Below are positions 9,184 through 20,079 of a stretch of DNA of 64,000 bases, piece after piece. Within the stretch, counting starts at the first letter, position 1. Every line of letters begins with the position of its first letter. The stretch is taken from contig NZ_JAMSHO010000001.1 in NCBI RefSeq assembly GCF_040147005.1, forward strand, positions 2,790,001 to 2,854,000, in the 5' to 3' direction. The DNA comes from Halomonas sp. H10-9-1. Its GTDB lineage: Bacteria; Pseudomonadota; Gammaproteobacteria; Pseudomonadales; Halomonadaceae. Under the pieces are notes generated by a model, which did no database searches, was not told the origin of the DNA, and saw nothing but the letters and a program-made list of their open reading frames with translations. The translations under genes and the position numbers were made by a program.

Positions 9184-10104
9184 ATGAAGATGCCACTGCT
9201 CGCCTTCCTGGCACCGCTCGGCGCCGTACTGATCTGGTCGGGCAACATGACCATCAACCAACTCACCGTCGGCGCCATCGCGCCGAGCAGCATCGCCTTC
9301 CTGCGCTGGGTGCTGGCGCTCGCCGTGCTGACGCCCTTCCTGGCCCCGGCCGCCTGGCGACAGCGCGCGACGATCCGCCGCGAATGGAAGAAGCTGGCAC
9401 TGCTGGGACTGCTCGGCATGGGACTGTGGCAGGGGCTCGCCTATGTGGCCGCCGAAACCACCAGCGCCACCAATATGGGCATCCTGGCCGCCACCGTGCC
9501 ACTGCTCACCGTGCTACTCAGTGCCCTGGTCCTGCGCGAACCGCCGAGCCTCGGCGGAGTGGCCGGCGGCGCCCTGGCCCTGATCGGCGTCACCATCCTG
9601 CTGGGACACGGCAACCCGCTCTCACTGCTGACACTGACCGTGGCCAAGGGTGATGCCCTGATGCTGGTGGCGGCGACATGCTATGCACTCTACGGGGTGA
9701 TGCTCAAGCGCTGGCCCATCGGCCTGCCGCCTTGGGTGCTGCTCTACGCCCAGGTGATCTTCGCCGTGCTCTTCCTGCTGCCACCCTACCTGATGGGGCC
9801 CATGACCCCGGTGGATGCGAGCAACATCGGCCTGATCCTCTACGCCGGCATCCCCGCCTCCATCATCACCACCTTCCTGTGGATGCTGGCGATCCGCCAG
9901 CTAGGCGCCAGCCAGGCGAGCATCTTCATCAATCTGATGCCGCTGTTCAGCGCCATCATCGCCATGCTCGCCCTCGGCGAGAGCATCGCGATGTTCCACT
10001 TCCTGGGCGGTGCGCTGATACTCGCCGGCGTGGTCATGGCCCAGACCCTGACCCGGCCGCTGCGGCACCCCCGCGTCAGCCGTGACGCCAACGGCCCGTG
10101 CTAG
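9184..10104 (+). CDS. DMT-superfamily transporter (EamA)
   Basis: Ten-helix integral membrane protein of 306 residues with two EamA repeats. PLGAVLIWSGNMTINQLTVG at the start is typical of the first helix, and LGALILAGVVMAQ-like sequence ends the second repeat. The family exports amino acids or other metabolites; substrate not predictable. The frame extends far upstream through glcG, but the ATG at 9184 directly follows GGAGAAGAGG and precedes the first helix. It follows the glcG terminator, so it is probably a separate unit. Confidence 0.85.
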   Translation: MKMPLLAFLAPLGAVLIWSGNMTINQLTVGAIAPSSIAFLRWVLALAVLTPFLAPAAWRQRATIRREWKKLALLGLLGMGLWQGLAYVAAETTSATNMGILAATVPLLTVLLSALVLREPPSLGGVAGGALALIGVTILLGHGNPLSLLTLTVAKGDALMLVAATCYALYGVMLKRWPIGLPPWVLLYAQVIFAVLFLLPPYLMGPMTPVDASNIGLILYAGIPASIITTFLWMLAIRQLGASQASIFINLMPLFSAIIAMLALGESIAMFHFLGGALILAGVVMAQTLTRPLRHPRVSRDANGPC

Positions 10105-10143
10105 ACTCTTCGCTCGACTCCCCGACGACCAGAAGGATGCGCC

Positions 10144-11715
10144 ATGTCCCTCGATGACCTGCTCCTCACGCTTCGCAACCTGACGCTTGCGGACTATCCC
10201 CAGCTCGAGTCGCTGATGGACGCGGTGTATCACGACATCGGCGGTGCCTGGTCGCGGCACACCATCGAGAAGCTGATCGAATCCTTCCCCGACGGCCAGA
10301 TCGCCATCGAGGACGACGGCCGGCTGGTGGGCATCGCCCTGACTGTGCGGGTCGACTACGATGCGTTCACCAACCCGCACAGGTACGACGACCTGATCGG
10401 CAAGCGCGAGGTGATCCTCGACGCCCCCGAGGGCGACGCCATGTACGGCCTGGACGTGCTGATCCACCCCGACTACCGCGGCTACCGCCTGGGCCGGCGC
10501 CTGTATGACGCGCGCAAGGAGCTGTGCCGTTCTCTCAACCTGCGCGCGATCCTCGCCGGCGGCCGCATCCCCCAGTACCACCAGCATGCCGAGACGCTGA
10601 CTCCGACCCAGTACATCGACCGGGTGGCGCGCAAGGAGATCCACGACCCCATCCTCTCCTTCCAGCTGGCCAACGACTTCCAGGTCAAGCGCCTGCTGCG
10701 CGACTACCTGCCCGAGGACGCCAAGTCCCAGGGCTATGCCACCCTGCTGGAGTGGAACAACTTCCTGTTCGAGCCCGCCGAACTGGTGCTCGACACCCGC
10801 AAGACCCAGGTCCGCGTCGGCGCCGTGCAGTGGCAGATGCGCGAGTTCGACTCGGTGGAGGCGGTACTGCAGCAGGTGGAGTACTTCGTCGACGCCCTGT
10901 CCGACTACAAGAGCGACTTCGCGGTCTTCCCGGAGCTGTTCAACGCCCCGCTGATGGGGCTTCAGGACCGCGCCGCCCAGCAGGATCAGATGGCCGCGAT
11001 CCGCTTCCTGGCCAGCTTCACCGAGTCGTTCAAGACCGAGCTCTCGCGCATGGCGGTCGCCTACAACATCAACATCATCGCCGGCTCGATGATCGAGGTG
11101 GGCGAGGATGAGCGCCTCTACAACGTCGCCTACCTGTGCCACCGCGACGGTACCCTGGAGCGTCAGGCCAAGCTGCACATCACCCCCCAGGAGCGCCGCG
11201 ACTGGGTGATCGAGGGCGGCGACGACCTCCAGGTGTTCGACACCGACGCCGGCCGCATCGGCATCCTGATCTGCTACGACGTGGAGTTCCCGGAGCTGCC
11301 GCGGCTGCTGGCCGAGCAGGACATGGACATCCTCTTCGTACCCTTCTGGACCGACACCAAGAACGGCTATCTGCGGGTGCGCCATTGCGCCCAGGCGCGG
11401 GCCATCGAGAACGAGTGCTATGTGGTGCTGTGCGGCAGCGTGGGCAACGTGCCCTCGATCGAGAACATGGAGATCCAGTATGCCCAGTCGGCGGTGTTCT
11501 CCCCCTCGGACTTCGCCTTCCCCCACGACGCCGTCCTCAACGAGACCACCCCCAACACCGAGATGATGCTGTTCTCGGACCTCGACCTGACTCGGCTGAC
11601 CATGGTGCGCAACGAGGGCTCGGTGACCAACCTCAAGGATCGCCGCCAGGACCTCTTCGACCTGCGCTGGCGCGACTGGTCGTGGAAGTCCGGGGCAGCT
11701 CTCGACGAGGGCTGA
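10144..11715 (+). CDS. GNAT N-acetyltransferase / carbon-nitrogen hydrolase fusion
   Basis: 523-residue two-domain cytoplasmic protein. Residues about 10-200 form a GNAT acetyltransferase (LDVLIHPDYRGYRLGRRLYD near 103-122 is the acetyl-CoA loop). Residues about 222-500 form a nitrilase-superfamily amidohydrolase with the triad Glu264 (FPELF), Lys343 (KLHI) and Cys377 (CYDVEFPE). The fusion is a known but functionally unassigned family. It plausibly acylates and deacylates, or processes, the same amine- or amide-containing metabolite. SD AAGGA precedes the ATG. Only four bases separate it from mtfA. Confidence 0.9.
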   Translation: MSLDDLLLTLRNLTLADYPQLESLMDAVYHDIGGAWSRHTIEKLIESFPDGQIAIEDDGRLVGIALTVRVDYDAFTNPHRYDDLIGKREVILDAPEGDAMYGLDVLIHPDYRGYRLGRRLYDARKELCRSLNLRAILAGGRIPQYHQHAETLTPTQYIDRVARKEIHDPILSFQLANDFQVKRLLRDYLPEDAKSQGYATLLEWNNFLFEPAELVLDTRKTQVRVGAVQWQMREFDSVEAVLQQVEYFVDALSDYKSDFAVFPELFNAPLMGLQDRAAQQDQMAAIRFLASFTESFKTELSRMAVAYNINIIAGSMIEVGEDERLYNVAYLCHRDGTLERQAKLHITPQERRDWVIEGGDDLQVFDTDAGRIGILICYDVEFPELPRLLAEQDMDILFVPFWTDTKNGYLRVRHCAQARAIENECYVVLCGSVGNVPSIENMEIQYAQSAVFSPSDFAFPHDAVLNETTPNTEMMLFSDLDLTRLTMVRNEGSVTNLKDRRQDLFDLRWRDWSWKSGAALDEG

Positions 11716-11719
11716 GCCG

Positions 11720-12559
11720 ATGCTGAGGCGCTTAAGGCGCTGGCGCGAACGGCGCTTCGTGACGCACCACCCCTTCCCCACGGACGCCTGGATCGAGGCC
11801 TGCGGGCGGGTGGCACTGCTCGCCACCCTGACCGAGGAGGAGGCCGAGCGCCTGGCCCGGCGCGCCTGGCGCTTCCTGCATGCCAAGCGCATCACCCTGC
11901 ACCCCGAGCTCGCCGAGGGCACCCCCTTCGACCTGCCCGCCCGGTTGGCGCTCGCCGCCCAGGCCTGCCTGCTGACGCTGGGCTGGTCCGACGAAGAGCA
12001 TATTGATGCCTTCGCCAACGTCCACGAGGTACTGGTGCTGCCCGACGTCTTCCAGCGCCGGGTCGAGGAGCTGGACGAGTTCGGCGTGATGCACGAGTAC
12101 GACGACGAGCGCGCCGGCGAGACCTCCCACCAGGGGCCGGTGGTGGTGGCCTTCCCCGACCTGATGGCAAGCGGCGGTTTCACGGGCTTCAACGTGCTGA
12201 TCCACGAGTTCGCCCACAAACTCGACCTGGGCAACTCGCTGGACGTCGACGGCTTTCCGCCGCTGCCCGCCGACATCGACCCGCAGGAGTGGTATCGGGT
12301 GTTCATGGGCGTCTGGCAGGACCTGCAGGCCCGCCTCGCACGCGGCGCTGCCACCCCCATCGACGACTATGCCGCTACCCATCCGGGGGAGTGCTTCGCG
12401 GTATGCTGCGAGGCCTTCTTCAGCGCCCCCGACCTGTTGCATGATGCCTACCCGGCGCTCTTCGCGCTGCTTGGCCGCTACTTCCGCCAGGCGCCGCTGG
12501 CCCGCCTGCCGGCCGAGTATCACGCGCGGCCGCTCGCGGCCCATCCCGAGCGCCACTGA
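11720..12559 (+). CDS. mtfA: MtfA-type zinc peptidase (M90)
   Basis: 279-residue zinc metallopeptidase of the MtfA family. The HEFAHKLDL motif at residues 162-170 supplies His162, Glu163 and His166, and ECFAVCCEAFFS near residue 230 matches the region with the distal ligand. E. coli MtfA binds the repressor Mlc and so affects ptsG expression, and has aminopeptidase activity; whether it has that target here is unknown. No signal peptide, so cytosolic. Four bases after the GNAT-nitrilase gene and 27 before ltaE. Confidence 0.88.
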   Translation: MLRRLRRWRERRFVTHHPFPTDAWIEACGRVALLATLTEEEAERLARRAWRFLHAKRITLHPELAEGTPFDLPARLALAAQACLLTLGWSDEEHIDAFANVHEVLVLPDVFQRRVEELDEFGVMHEYDDERAGETSHQGPVVVAFPDLMASGGFTGFNVLIHEFAHKLDLGNSLDVDGFPPLPADIDPQEWYRVFMGVWQDLQARLARGAATPIDDYAATHPGECFAVCCEAFFSAPDLLHDAYPALFALLGRYFRQAPLARLPAEYHARPLAAHPERH

Positions 12560-12586
12560 CCCACCGCCCGTCCCCAGGAGGCGCCG

Positions 12587-13600
12587 ATGATCGACCTGCG
12601 CAGCGATACCGTCACTCGTCCCAGCGCCGCCATGCGCGACGCGATGCACGCCGCCCCGGTGGGCGACGACGTCTGGGGCGACGACCCCAGCGTGGCGCGC
12701 TTCGAGGCCGCCGTGGCCGAACGCGCCGGCAAGGCCGCCGCCCTGCTCTTCCCCAGCGGCACCCAGGGCAACCTGGCCGCCCTGCTCGCCCACTGCCAGC
12801 GCGGCGACGAGTACCTCGCCGGCCAGCAGGCCCACACCTACAAGTACGAGGGCGGCGGCGCCGCGGTGCTCGGCGGCATCCAGCCCCAGCCGCTGGAGCA
12901 CGCCGAGGACGGCTCGCTGCCCCTGGAGCGCATCCGCGCGGCGATCAAGCCCGACGACTTCCACTTCGCCCGCACCCGCCTGCTGGCGCTGGAGAACACC
13001 ATCGGCGGTCGCGTGCTCGACCCCGACTACGTGGCGGCGGCCACCGCGCTGGCCCGGGAACACGGCCTCGCCACCCACCTCGACGGCGCCCGGCTGTTCA
13101 ACGCCGCGGTGGCAAGCGACACCTCACTGGATGAGCTCTGCGCGCCCTTCGACTCGGTGTCGCTGTGCTTTTCCAAGGGGCTAGGCGCCCCGGTGGGCTC
13201 GGCCCTGGCGGGCTCCCGCGAGCTGATCGACAGCGCCCGGCGCTGGCGCAAGGTGCTGGGCGGCGGCATGCGCCAGTCCGGCATCATCGCCGCCGCCTGC
13301 CACCATGCGCTGGACCACCACGTGGCCGACCTCGCCGGCGATCATCGCCGCGCCGCGCGCCTGGCCGAGGGGATCCGCGCGTTGCCCGACCTCGAGGTGG
13401 CCTACCAGGCCACCAACATGGTGTTCCTGCGCGTGCCCGAGCGCCACGTCGCCCCGCTGCGCGCCTGGCTCGCCGAGCGCGGGATCCTGGTCGAGCTGCT
13501 CTACGCCACCCGCCTGGTGGTCCACCGCGACCTCGACGACGACGCCATCGAACAGGTGCTCGAGGCGCTGGGCGACTACCTGGCACAACAGCGGACATGA
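12587..13600 (+). CDS. ltaE: Low-specificity L-threonine aldolase
   Basis: PLP-dependent fold-type I enzyme, 337 residues, cleaving L-threonine or L-allo-threonine to glycine and acetaldehyde. It begins with the family hallmark MIDLRSDTVTRPS. HLDGARLFNA (Asp166) contacts the cofactor ring, and the Schiff-base lysine is Lys197 in CFSKGLGAPVGS. Strong SD AGGAGG nine bases upstream. The stop overlaps the start of the next gene (ATGA), indicating translational coupling. Confidence 0.92.
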   Translation: MIDLRSDTVTRPSAAMRDAMHAAPVGDDVWGDDPSVARFEAAVAERAGKAAALLFPSGTQGNLAALLAHCQRGDEYLAGQQAHTYKYEGGGAAVLGGIQPQPLEHAEDGSLPLERIRAAIKPDDFHFARTRLLALENTIGGRVLDPDYVAAATALAREHGLATHLDGARLFNAAVASDTSLDELCAPFDSVSLCFSKGLGAPVGSALAGSRELIDSARRWRKVLGGGMRQSGIIAAACHHALDHHVADLAGDHRRAARLAEGIRALPDLEVAYQATNMVFLRVPERHVAPLRAWLAERGILVELLYATRLVVHRDLDDDAIEQVLEALGDYLAQQRT

Positions 13601-14292
13601 GGGCGTTGCGCCGCTTCCCCGCCGCGCTGTGGCTGCCGCTGGTGGTGGTGCTGACGCTGCTGCTCCTGGCGCTGGGCTGGCAGTGGCTGGCCCGGGAGGG
13701 AGTGCTGTCCCTGGAGGCGCTGCAGGCGCTGGCCGCCTCGGCCCCCAGCTGGCGCGACGCCCCTTGGGCAGTGCTGGTGGTGATGGCGGTCTACGCCGGT
13801 GCCTCGCTGGTGATGTTCCCGCTGAGCCTGCTGGTAGGCGCGACCGGGCTGCTGTTCGGCCCCTGGTGGGGCTTCGGCTACGCCCTGGCAGGCACCCTGG
13901 GCGCCTCGCTGGTCACCTGGTGGGTGGGCCGGCGCATCGGCCGCGAGGCTCTGCTGCGCCACGGCGGCAAGCGCCTCAGGGGGCTCTCGCGCTACCTCTC
14001 CGGCCGCGGCATCCGCACCATGACCGTCGTCAACCTGCTGCCGCTGGCCCCCTTCACCCTTACCAACATGATGGCCGGCGCCTTTCGTCTGCGCCTGCGC
14101 GACTACCTGGTGGGCTCGGCGCTGGGGATCGCCCCCGGGCTCGCCGGGGTCACGCTGCTGGGCAGCCAGCTGGGGGAGCTGGCCACCGCCGAGAGCCGCG
14201 GCGAGCTCGCCTGGGGTGCCGGAGGCCTGCTGCTGGCGGTGCTGCTGCTGGTGGCGCTCAAGCGCTGGGCCGATCGTCGCCGGTGGCGCTGA
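13597..14292 (+). CDS. TVP38/TMEM64 (VTT-domain) membrane protein
   Basis: 231-residue polytopic inner-membrane protein. After an N-terminal helix (LPLVVVLTLLLLALGW) comes the VTT/DedA-like core with FPLSLLVGATGLLFGPWWGFGYA and a re-entrant-type stretch NLLPLAPFTLTNMMAGA near residue 148. Homologues are linked to phospholipid scrambling and envelope homeostasis. The frame is open far upstream across ltaE, but the ATG overlapping the ltaE stop and preceding the first helix is the only sensible start. Its stop directly abuts the stop of the convergent glycosyltransferase gene, with no base between them. Confidence 0.85.
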   Translation: MRALRRFPAALWLPLVVVLTLLLLALGWQWLAREGVLSLEALQALAASAPSWRDAPWAVLVVMAVYAGASLVMFPLSLLVGATGLLFGPWWGFGYALAGTLGASLVTWWVGRRIGREALLRHGGKRLRGLSRYLSGRGIRTMTVVNLLPLAPFTLTNMMAGAFRLRLRDYLVGSALGIAPGLAGVTLLGSQLGELATAESRGELAWGAGGLLLAVLLLVALKRWADRRRWR

Positions 14293-15597
14293 TCACTTCG
14301 CCGGCCCGCCGGGCCACCAGTCCGGACGCTCCTCCTCCCAGGTGGCGTGGACCAGCTTGCCCAGCACCCGGCCACGATGGCGAAGCATCTGCCACTCCGC
14401 CCCCAGGCGGTGTCTCACCCGCTCCCAGCCCCCCTCCTCGGCATGGGTGAAGGGGCCACCGGCGGCGATGGCACGCCGGTAGACGTCGAGGCAGCGCTCG
14501 GCGCAGCGGGCCTCGTCGAAGGCCGCCGCGGTCCGCTGCGCCCCCTCTGCCAGGGGCGAGCGCGCCGCGGGCTCGACCAGCGCCGTCAGGGCCTCGGCCA
14601 TCGCCTCGGCATCGTCGCCCTCCAGCAGGCGACCGTTCTCGCCGTCCCGCACCACCTCGCGCACCCCGGGGGCATCCAGGGCCACCACCGGCAGCCCGGT
14701 GGCCATCGCCTCGGCCACCACCATGCCCTGGGTCTCGCTGTGGGAGGCGAAGGCGAAGAGGTCCATGGCGTGGTAGGCATCGATCAGCGCCTGACCCTGC
14801 AGCCGCCCGGTGAAGTGCACCCTGGCACCGACCCCGGCCTCCTCGAAGCGCGCCTCCATGGCCGCTTGCGCCTCCCCCTCCCCCACCACCAGGCAGTGGA
14901 GGTGCGCGTCGCGTCCCAGCGCCAGGCCGATGGCGCGCGCCAGGAAGTCGAGGTTCTTCTCGAAGGCCAGCCGACCCAGGTGGCCGACCACGCAGGCCTC
15001 CTCGGGAATCCCCAGCCGCTCGCGCCAGGCCCGCCCGTCGCCCGCCGCGAAGCGGCGCGTGTCCACGCCGCTCGGCACCACGCTGATCGCCAGGTTGGTC
15101 CCGCGCTCGATCAGCAGCCGGCGGATGCTCTCGCTGGGCGCGATCACCTCGTCGCACAGCCGGGTGTACTCGGTGGCCAGCGCCACGGCGAAGCGCTGCA
15201 TGCGCGGCGAGTCGCCGGGCACGTAGTGGGTGTAGTGCTCGTAGAGGGTGTGGTGGGTGAACACCAGCGGCAGGCCGTAGGTCTCGGCGGTGCGCGCCGC
15301 GGTGTCGCCGAGCAGGAAGGGGTGATGAGAGTGCACGATGTCCGGGTCGAAGGCCTCCACCGCCTCGTGGAGCTGACCGGGGATCGGCACCGGCAGCGAG
15401 AAGTCGCTGCCGTTGAAGTGCTGCACCGCCGCGACCCGCACCACGTCCTGCTCCGCCTCCGGCTGGCCATCCAGGCGCGGCGCCACCACCAGCACCCGGT
15501 GGCCGAGCTCGCGCAGGCTCACCGCCAGGCGCTGCACCGACTCGCTCACCCCGCCGACGATCGGCAGGTAGGTGTTGGTAAACATGATGACGTTCAC
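14293..15597 (-). CDS. Glycosyltransferase family 4
   Basis: 434-residue GT-B glycosyltransferase. The N-terminal acceptor domain opens with FTNTYLPIVGGVSESV. The C-terminal nucleotide-sugar domain has VGHLGRLAFEKNLDFLARA near residue 205 and the E-x7-E region SHSETQGMVVAEAMATGLPVV near residue 292. It resembles glycolipid-forming GT4 enzymes such as diacylglycerol glucosyltransferases, but acceptor and donor are not known. The frame is open to 15690; I use the GTG at 15597, which directly precedes the conserved NVIMFTN strand and has GGAG upstream. An ATG nine bases later is a weaker alternative. The neighbouring VTT protein also concerns membrane lipids. Confidence 0.82.
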   Translation of the reverse strand: MNVIMFTNTYLPIVGGVSESVQRLAVSLRELGHRVLVVAPRLDGQPEAEQDVVRVAAVQHFNGSDFSLPVPIPGQLHEAVEAFDPDIVHSHHPFLLGDTAARTAETYGLPLVFTHHTLYEHYTHYVPGDSPRMQRFAVALATEYTRLCDEVIAPSESIRRLLIERGTNLAISVVPSGVDTRRFAAGDGRAWRERLGIPEEACVVGHLGRLAFEKNLDFLARAIGLALGRDAHLHCLVVGEGEAQAAMEARFEEAGVGARVHFTGRLQGQALIDAYHAMDLFAFASHSETQGMVVAEAMATGLPVVALDAPGVREVVRDGENGRLLEGDDAEAMAEALTALVEPAARSPLAEGAQRTAAAFDEARCAERCLDVYRRAIAAGGPFTHAEEGGWERVRHRLGAEWQMLRHRGRVLGKLVHATWEEERPDWWPGGPAK

Positions 15598-15715
15598 GGC
15601 CGGGGGCTCCGCTGCTCGGGGTGAAGACAGTGTAACCCTCGTCGCCAGCCGTTCACACGACCGCAGGGGCAGGACGATCACACGGCGCACTCCATCGCGG
15701 TGCGCCCGCCATAGG

Positions 15716-16067
15716 GTCCTGGCGCCCTACCGCAAGCGCGGCAGCGCCGAGGCGCACATGTGCGAGGTGAAGTCGGCGCTCGAAGTACACCTCTCGTCGA
15801 CCGATCGCGGCGCTTCCACCGTTCAGGACATGAGGGTGCGCAACGAGATGAGCCTGCAGCTCAGCCTCTACGCCTACCTGGTCTTGCATGGCCTGCGCTG
15901 CCCGCTGGAGCGGCAAACTCGGCAAGGCTGGAGCCTGAGTCGAATGCGCGAGCAGGTGCTCAAGGTTGCCGCCACGCTGAGACTGCTTGCTCGGCGCATC
16001 ACCGTTCATCACGGGTGCCGCCGCCAACAAGTGCTAGCCGGCGCTGCTAAAAGGGCTGCCGAAGCTG
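15716..16067 (+). pseudogene. Remnant of IS1380-family transposase (C-terminal part)
   Basis: An open frame with no recognisable start or N-terminal half translates to LAPYRKRGSAEAHMCEVKSAL, then RNEMSLQLSLYAYLVLHGLR, then GWSLSRMREQVLKVAATL and LLARRIT. This is the order and character of the C-terminus of IS1380-type DDE transposases (second catalytic Glu region, the helical NLLHALR-like segment, the RLRE-LLKVAAR tail). Only about 117 codons survive, and no terminal inverted repeat was found. It marks the edge of the AT-richer peptide-transport island. Identification is from memory of the family, not a search. Confidence 0.6.
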
Positions 16068-16344
16068 ACCGCACTGAGCTGACGCCCGGCGAGACCACCA
16101 CAGCATCAGAACGCGAGCGACCGGAGCGGCGTCCGGCGATCACGACTGCTTGGATGGCCGAATTTGATTCCAAAAAGATATAAGAAGGCGGGAAGGCCGC
16201 GTAATGGCATTTTTCAACGGCCACTCGCGCTGAAGAGGCCGATCCTGAGAAGCGATGCCGCCAGCCAGCACCTTCAGACCGCCCGATCAGCACCCTCGTG
16301 AATGAGGCGAGTTCATGTCTGATGCATTACCCAGACTAGCCGAA

Positions 16345-16372
16345 TTGACAAACAATTCACGTCATGGATAGA
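16345..16372 (+). promoter_or_regulatory. Possible sigma-70 promoter for the peptide-transport island
   Basis: A consensus TTGACA at 16345 is followed after 16 bases by GATAGA, a weak -10 match, about 130 bases before the ABC ATPase start. The surrounding 16184-16504 is AT-rich and contains no gene I can support. Confidence 0.3.
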
Positions 16373-16504
16373 GTGACTAATGTTAGAGAAAATCAATGCT
16401 GAACTCGTATCCTGGCAGTGGCATCATTTTCAACAGTGCCAACTAACAACCAACACCATGCGCCACACCATCTTAAGCGCTGACTATTGGGAGGATCCAT
16501 TCCC

Positions 16505-18361
<1,857 letters not shown>

Positions 18362-18382
18362 ACTCTACTGTGGTGACACATA

Positions 18383-18434
18383 CTCAACAACCACGTTGAG
18401 CTGTGTGGATATTAGACTCAAGCAATGTCTTGAG
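18383..18434 (+). other. Two small stem-loops between the ATPase and binding-protein genes
   Basis: CTCAAC-N6-GTTGAG at 18383-18400 and CTCAAG-N6-CTTGAG at 18417-18434 lie in the 96-base spacer before the binding-protein gene. Neither has a T-tract. They could set mRNA processing that separates the highly needed binding protein from the ATPase; this is inference. Confidence 0.4.
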
Positions 18435-18457
18435 ATGGACAAACCCAGGAGTCGAAC

Positions 18458-19993
18458 ATGTTGAAAATAAAGAAGACTGTGTTAGCAAGCCTCATTGCCG
18501 GCGCTGCGCTGGGAGTGTCGCTTTCCGCCACCGCGCAAGCGAGCTCGTTAACCTTGTCCTCGCCTCAGGATCCGGGCAGCTGGGATCCCATCGATACGTT
18601 TTTGGTGAACTGGGCATCCGTCGCGACCAATATTTTTGATGGATTAACCTACCGGGGCCCTGATCTTGAGCTCGTCCCTGGCCTCGCAACAGACTGGGAA
18701 GTGCTGGATGACGGCACGCGCATTCGCTTCACACTGCGTGAAGATGTCACCTTTCACAATGGTGAACCTTTCAATGCCGAAGCGGTGAAATTCACGTTTG
18801 ATCGTTTGTTAGGTGATGAAGGTGCACAAGGGCCTCAGCGCTCAAATTATACTGCCATTGACAATGTTGAAGTCATAGACGACGTGACTGTCGACTTTCA
18901 TTTGAATGAACCCGACCCAGTGCTGCTAACCAAGCTCGCAGGTTATGGGGCCATGATCGTGCCTCCGCAGTACATTACTGAACATGGTGATGATCACTTC
19001 AACACTAACCCGGTGGGAACGGGTCCATTCCAGGTTGTGGAGTATACACCCAGGGAATCGGTGGAACTTGAGGCCTTCGAAGATCACTGGGCAGGCGCAC
19101 CAAAGCTAGACGAAGTGACGTATCGCTTTATCACAGAGCCCTCCACTGCGGTGGCAGAACTTCAGGCTGGCCGTGTTGATATCGTCATTCCGCCCACTAT
19201 CCCCATTGGAATGATTGAAACGATAGAAAACGATGAAGACACACAGGTCATGAGTGTGGCTTCCCCTACCGTCGAAGCCATTCGATTCAATACGCAAAAT
19301 GGTATTACGGCTGATGAGCGTGTCAGGAAAGCAATGATCATGGCTGTTGATCGACAGGCTATCATCGATGCCATTCTTGCTGGCGAAGGCCAAATGATTG
19401 CCAGCTTCCAAAGTGCTCAATCCTTTGGTAATGATCCGGAGATGGAACCGCTGCCGTATGACCCACAGCGTGCTAAGGAGCTGCTCAAGGAGGCAGGGGT
19501 AGAACCGGGCGCTAGTGTCCAAATTGATGTGCGAGGCAACGATGCCACCTTTGGCGAGGTAGCCCAGGTAGTGGCGTCTTATCTCCAAGCTGTCGGCATC
19601 AATGCCTCCATCCAGCCCTACGAAACCAATGTACTGCTCAACGACATCATTCCGCCAGGTCGCACTGGCGAAATGTTCCAGCAGAAATGGGGTGGCTGGA
19701 CATTTGACTACGACAACACCGCCTATCTGATGTATCACACCGGCGAGCGTTGGAACCCGTACGACAGTGATGAAGAATTGGATGCAATGCTCGAAGAGCA
19801 GCGCAGTATTACGGACCAGGAAAAACGTGAAGACCTCCTGCAGTCGATTGCCCGCTATACGCAAGATAGAGCACTGGAAATGCCGCTCTACAGCATCAAT
19901 GCCCTCTACGGTGTTCGCGACAGGGTACAAAACTTTGAACCTGCACCCGATAATCGTATTCGCCTGACCAACGTTGATGTAGCAGACGAATAA
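18458..19993 (+). CDS. Peptide ABC transporter substrate-binding protein (SBP family 5)
   Basis: Periplasmic binding protein of 511 residues. It has a clear Sec signal peptide (MLKIKKTVLASLIAGAALG... with a likely cut after AQA). Family 5 features follow: LVPGLATDWEVLDDGTRIRFTLREDVTFHNGEPFNA near residues 70-108 and NPVGTGPFQV near residue 185. GsiB/DppA-type proteins bind glutathione, di- or oligopeptides, or nickel complexes, so specificity is open. Placement gives the gsiA-B-C-D order of E. coli. SD AGGAG lies eight bases before the ATG. Confidence 0.9.
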   Translation: MLKIKKTVLASLIAGAALGVSLSATAQASSLTLSSPQDPGSWDPIDTFLVNWASVATNIFDGLTYRGPDLELVPGLATDWEVLDDGTRIRFTLREDVTFHNGEPFNAEAVKFTFDRLLGDEGAQGPQRSNYTAIDNVEVIDDVTVDFHLNEPDPVLLTKLAGYGAMIVPPQYITEHGDDHFNTNPVGTGPFQVVEYTPRESVELEAFEDHWAGAPKLDEVTYRFITEPSTAVAELQAGRVDIVIPPTIPIGMIETIENDEDTQVMSVASPTVEAIRFNTQNGITADERVRKAMIMAVDRQAIIDAILAGEGQMIASFQSAQSFGNDPEMEPLPYDPQRAKELLKEAGVEPGASVQIDVRGNDATFGEVAQVVASYLQAVGINASIQPYETNVLLNDIIPPGRTGEMFQQKWGGWTFDYDNTAYLMYHTGERWNPYDSDEELDAMLEEQRSITDQEKREDLLQSIARYTQDRALEMPLYSINALYGVRDRVQNFEPAPDNRIRLTNVDVADE

Positions 19994-20007
19994 TCGACGT
20001 CATGTAG

Positions 20008-20039
20008 CCGGCCTCATAGCGAGGCCGGGTATGTTTTTT
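20008..20039 (+). terminator. Terminator/attenuator between binding-protein and permease genes
   Basis: Stem CCGGCCTC / GAGGCCGG with loop ATAGC, followed after GTATG by six T residues. Its place inside the operon suggests partial termination, giving more binding protein than permease. Confidence 0.7.
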
Positions 20040-20079
20040 CCCAACAGTCTATATATTTGGGATCAATTGAGAGGTCAAA

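Noticed and set aside
9901..12360. 819-residue minus-strand open frame
   Set aside because: Lies opposite the DMT, GNAT-nitrilase and mtfA genes, which have conserved catalytic motifs; the antisense product shows none.
12560..12586. Riboswitch before ltaE
   Set aside because: Only 27 bases separate mtfA and ltaE, too few for a riboswitch.
15572..16183. Whole 203-residue frame as an intact hypothetical gene
   Set aside because: No SD at its start, the first 48 codons lie partly over the glycosyltransferase start, and only the middle resembles a transposase C-terminus. Treated as a remnant.
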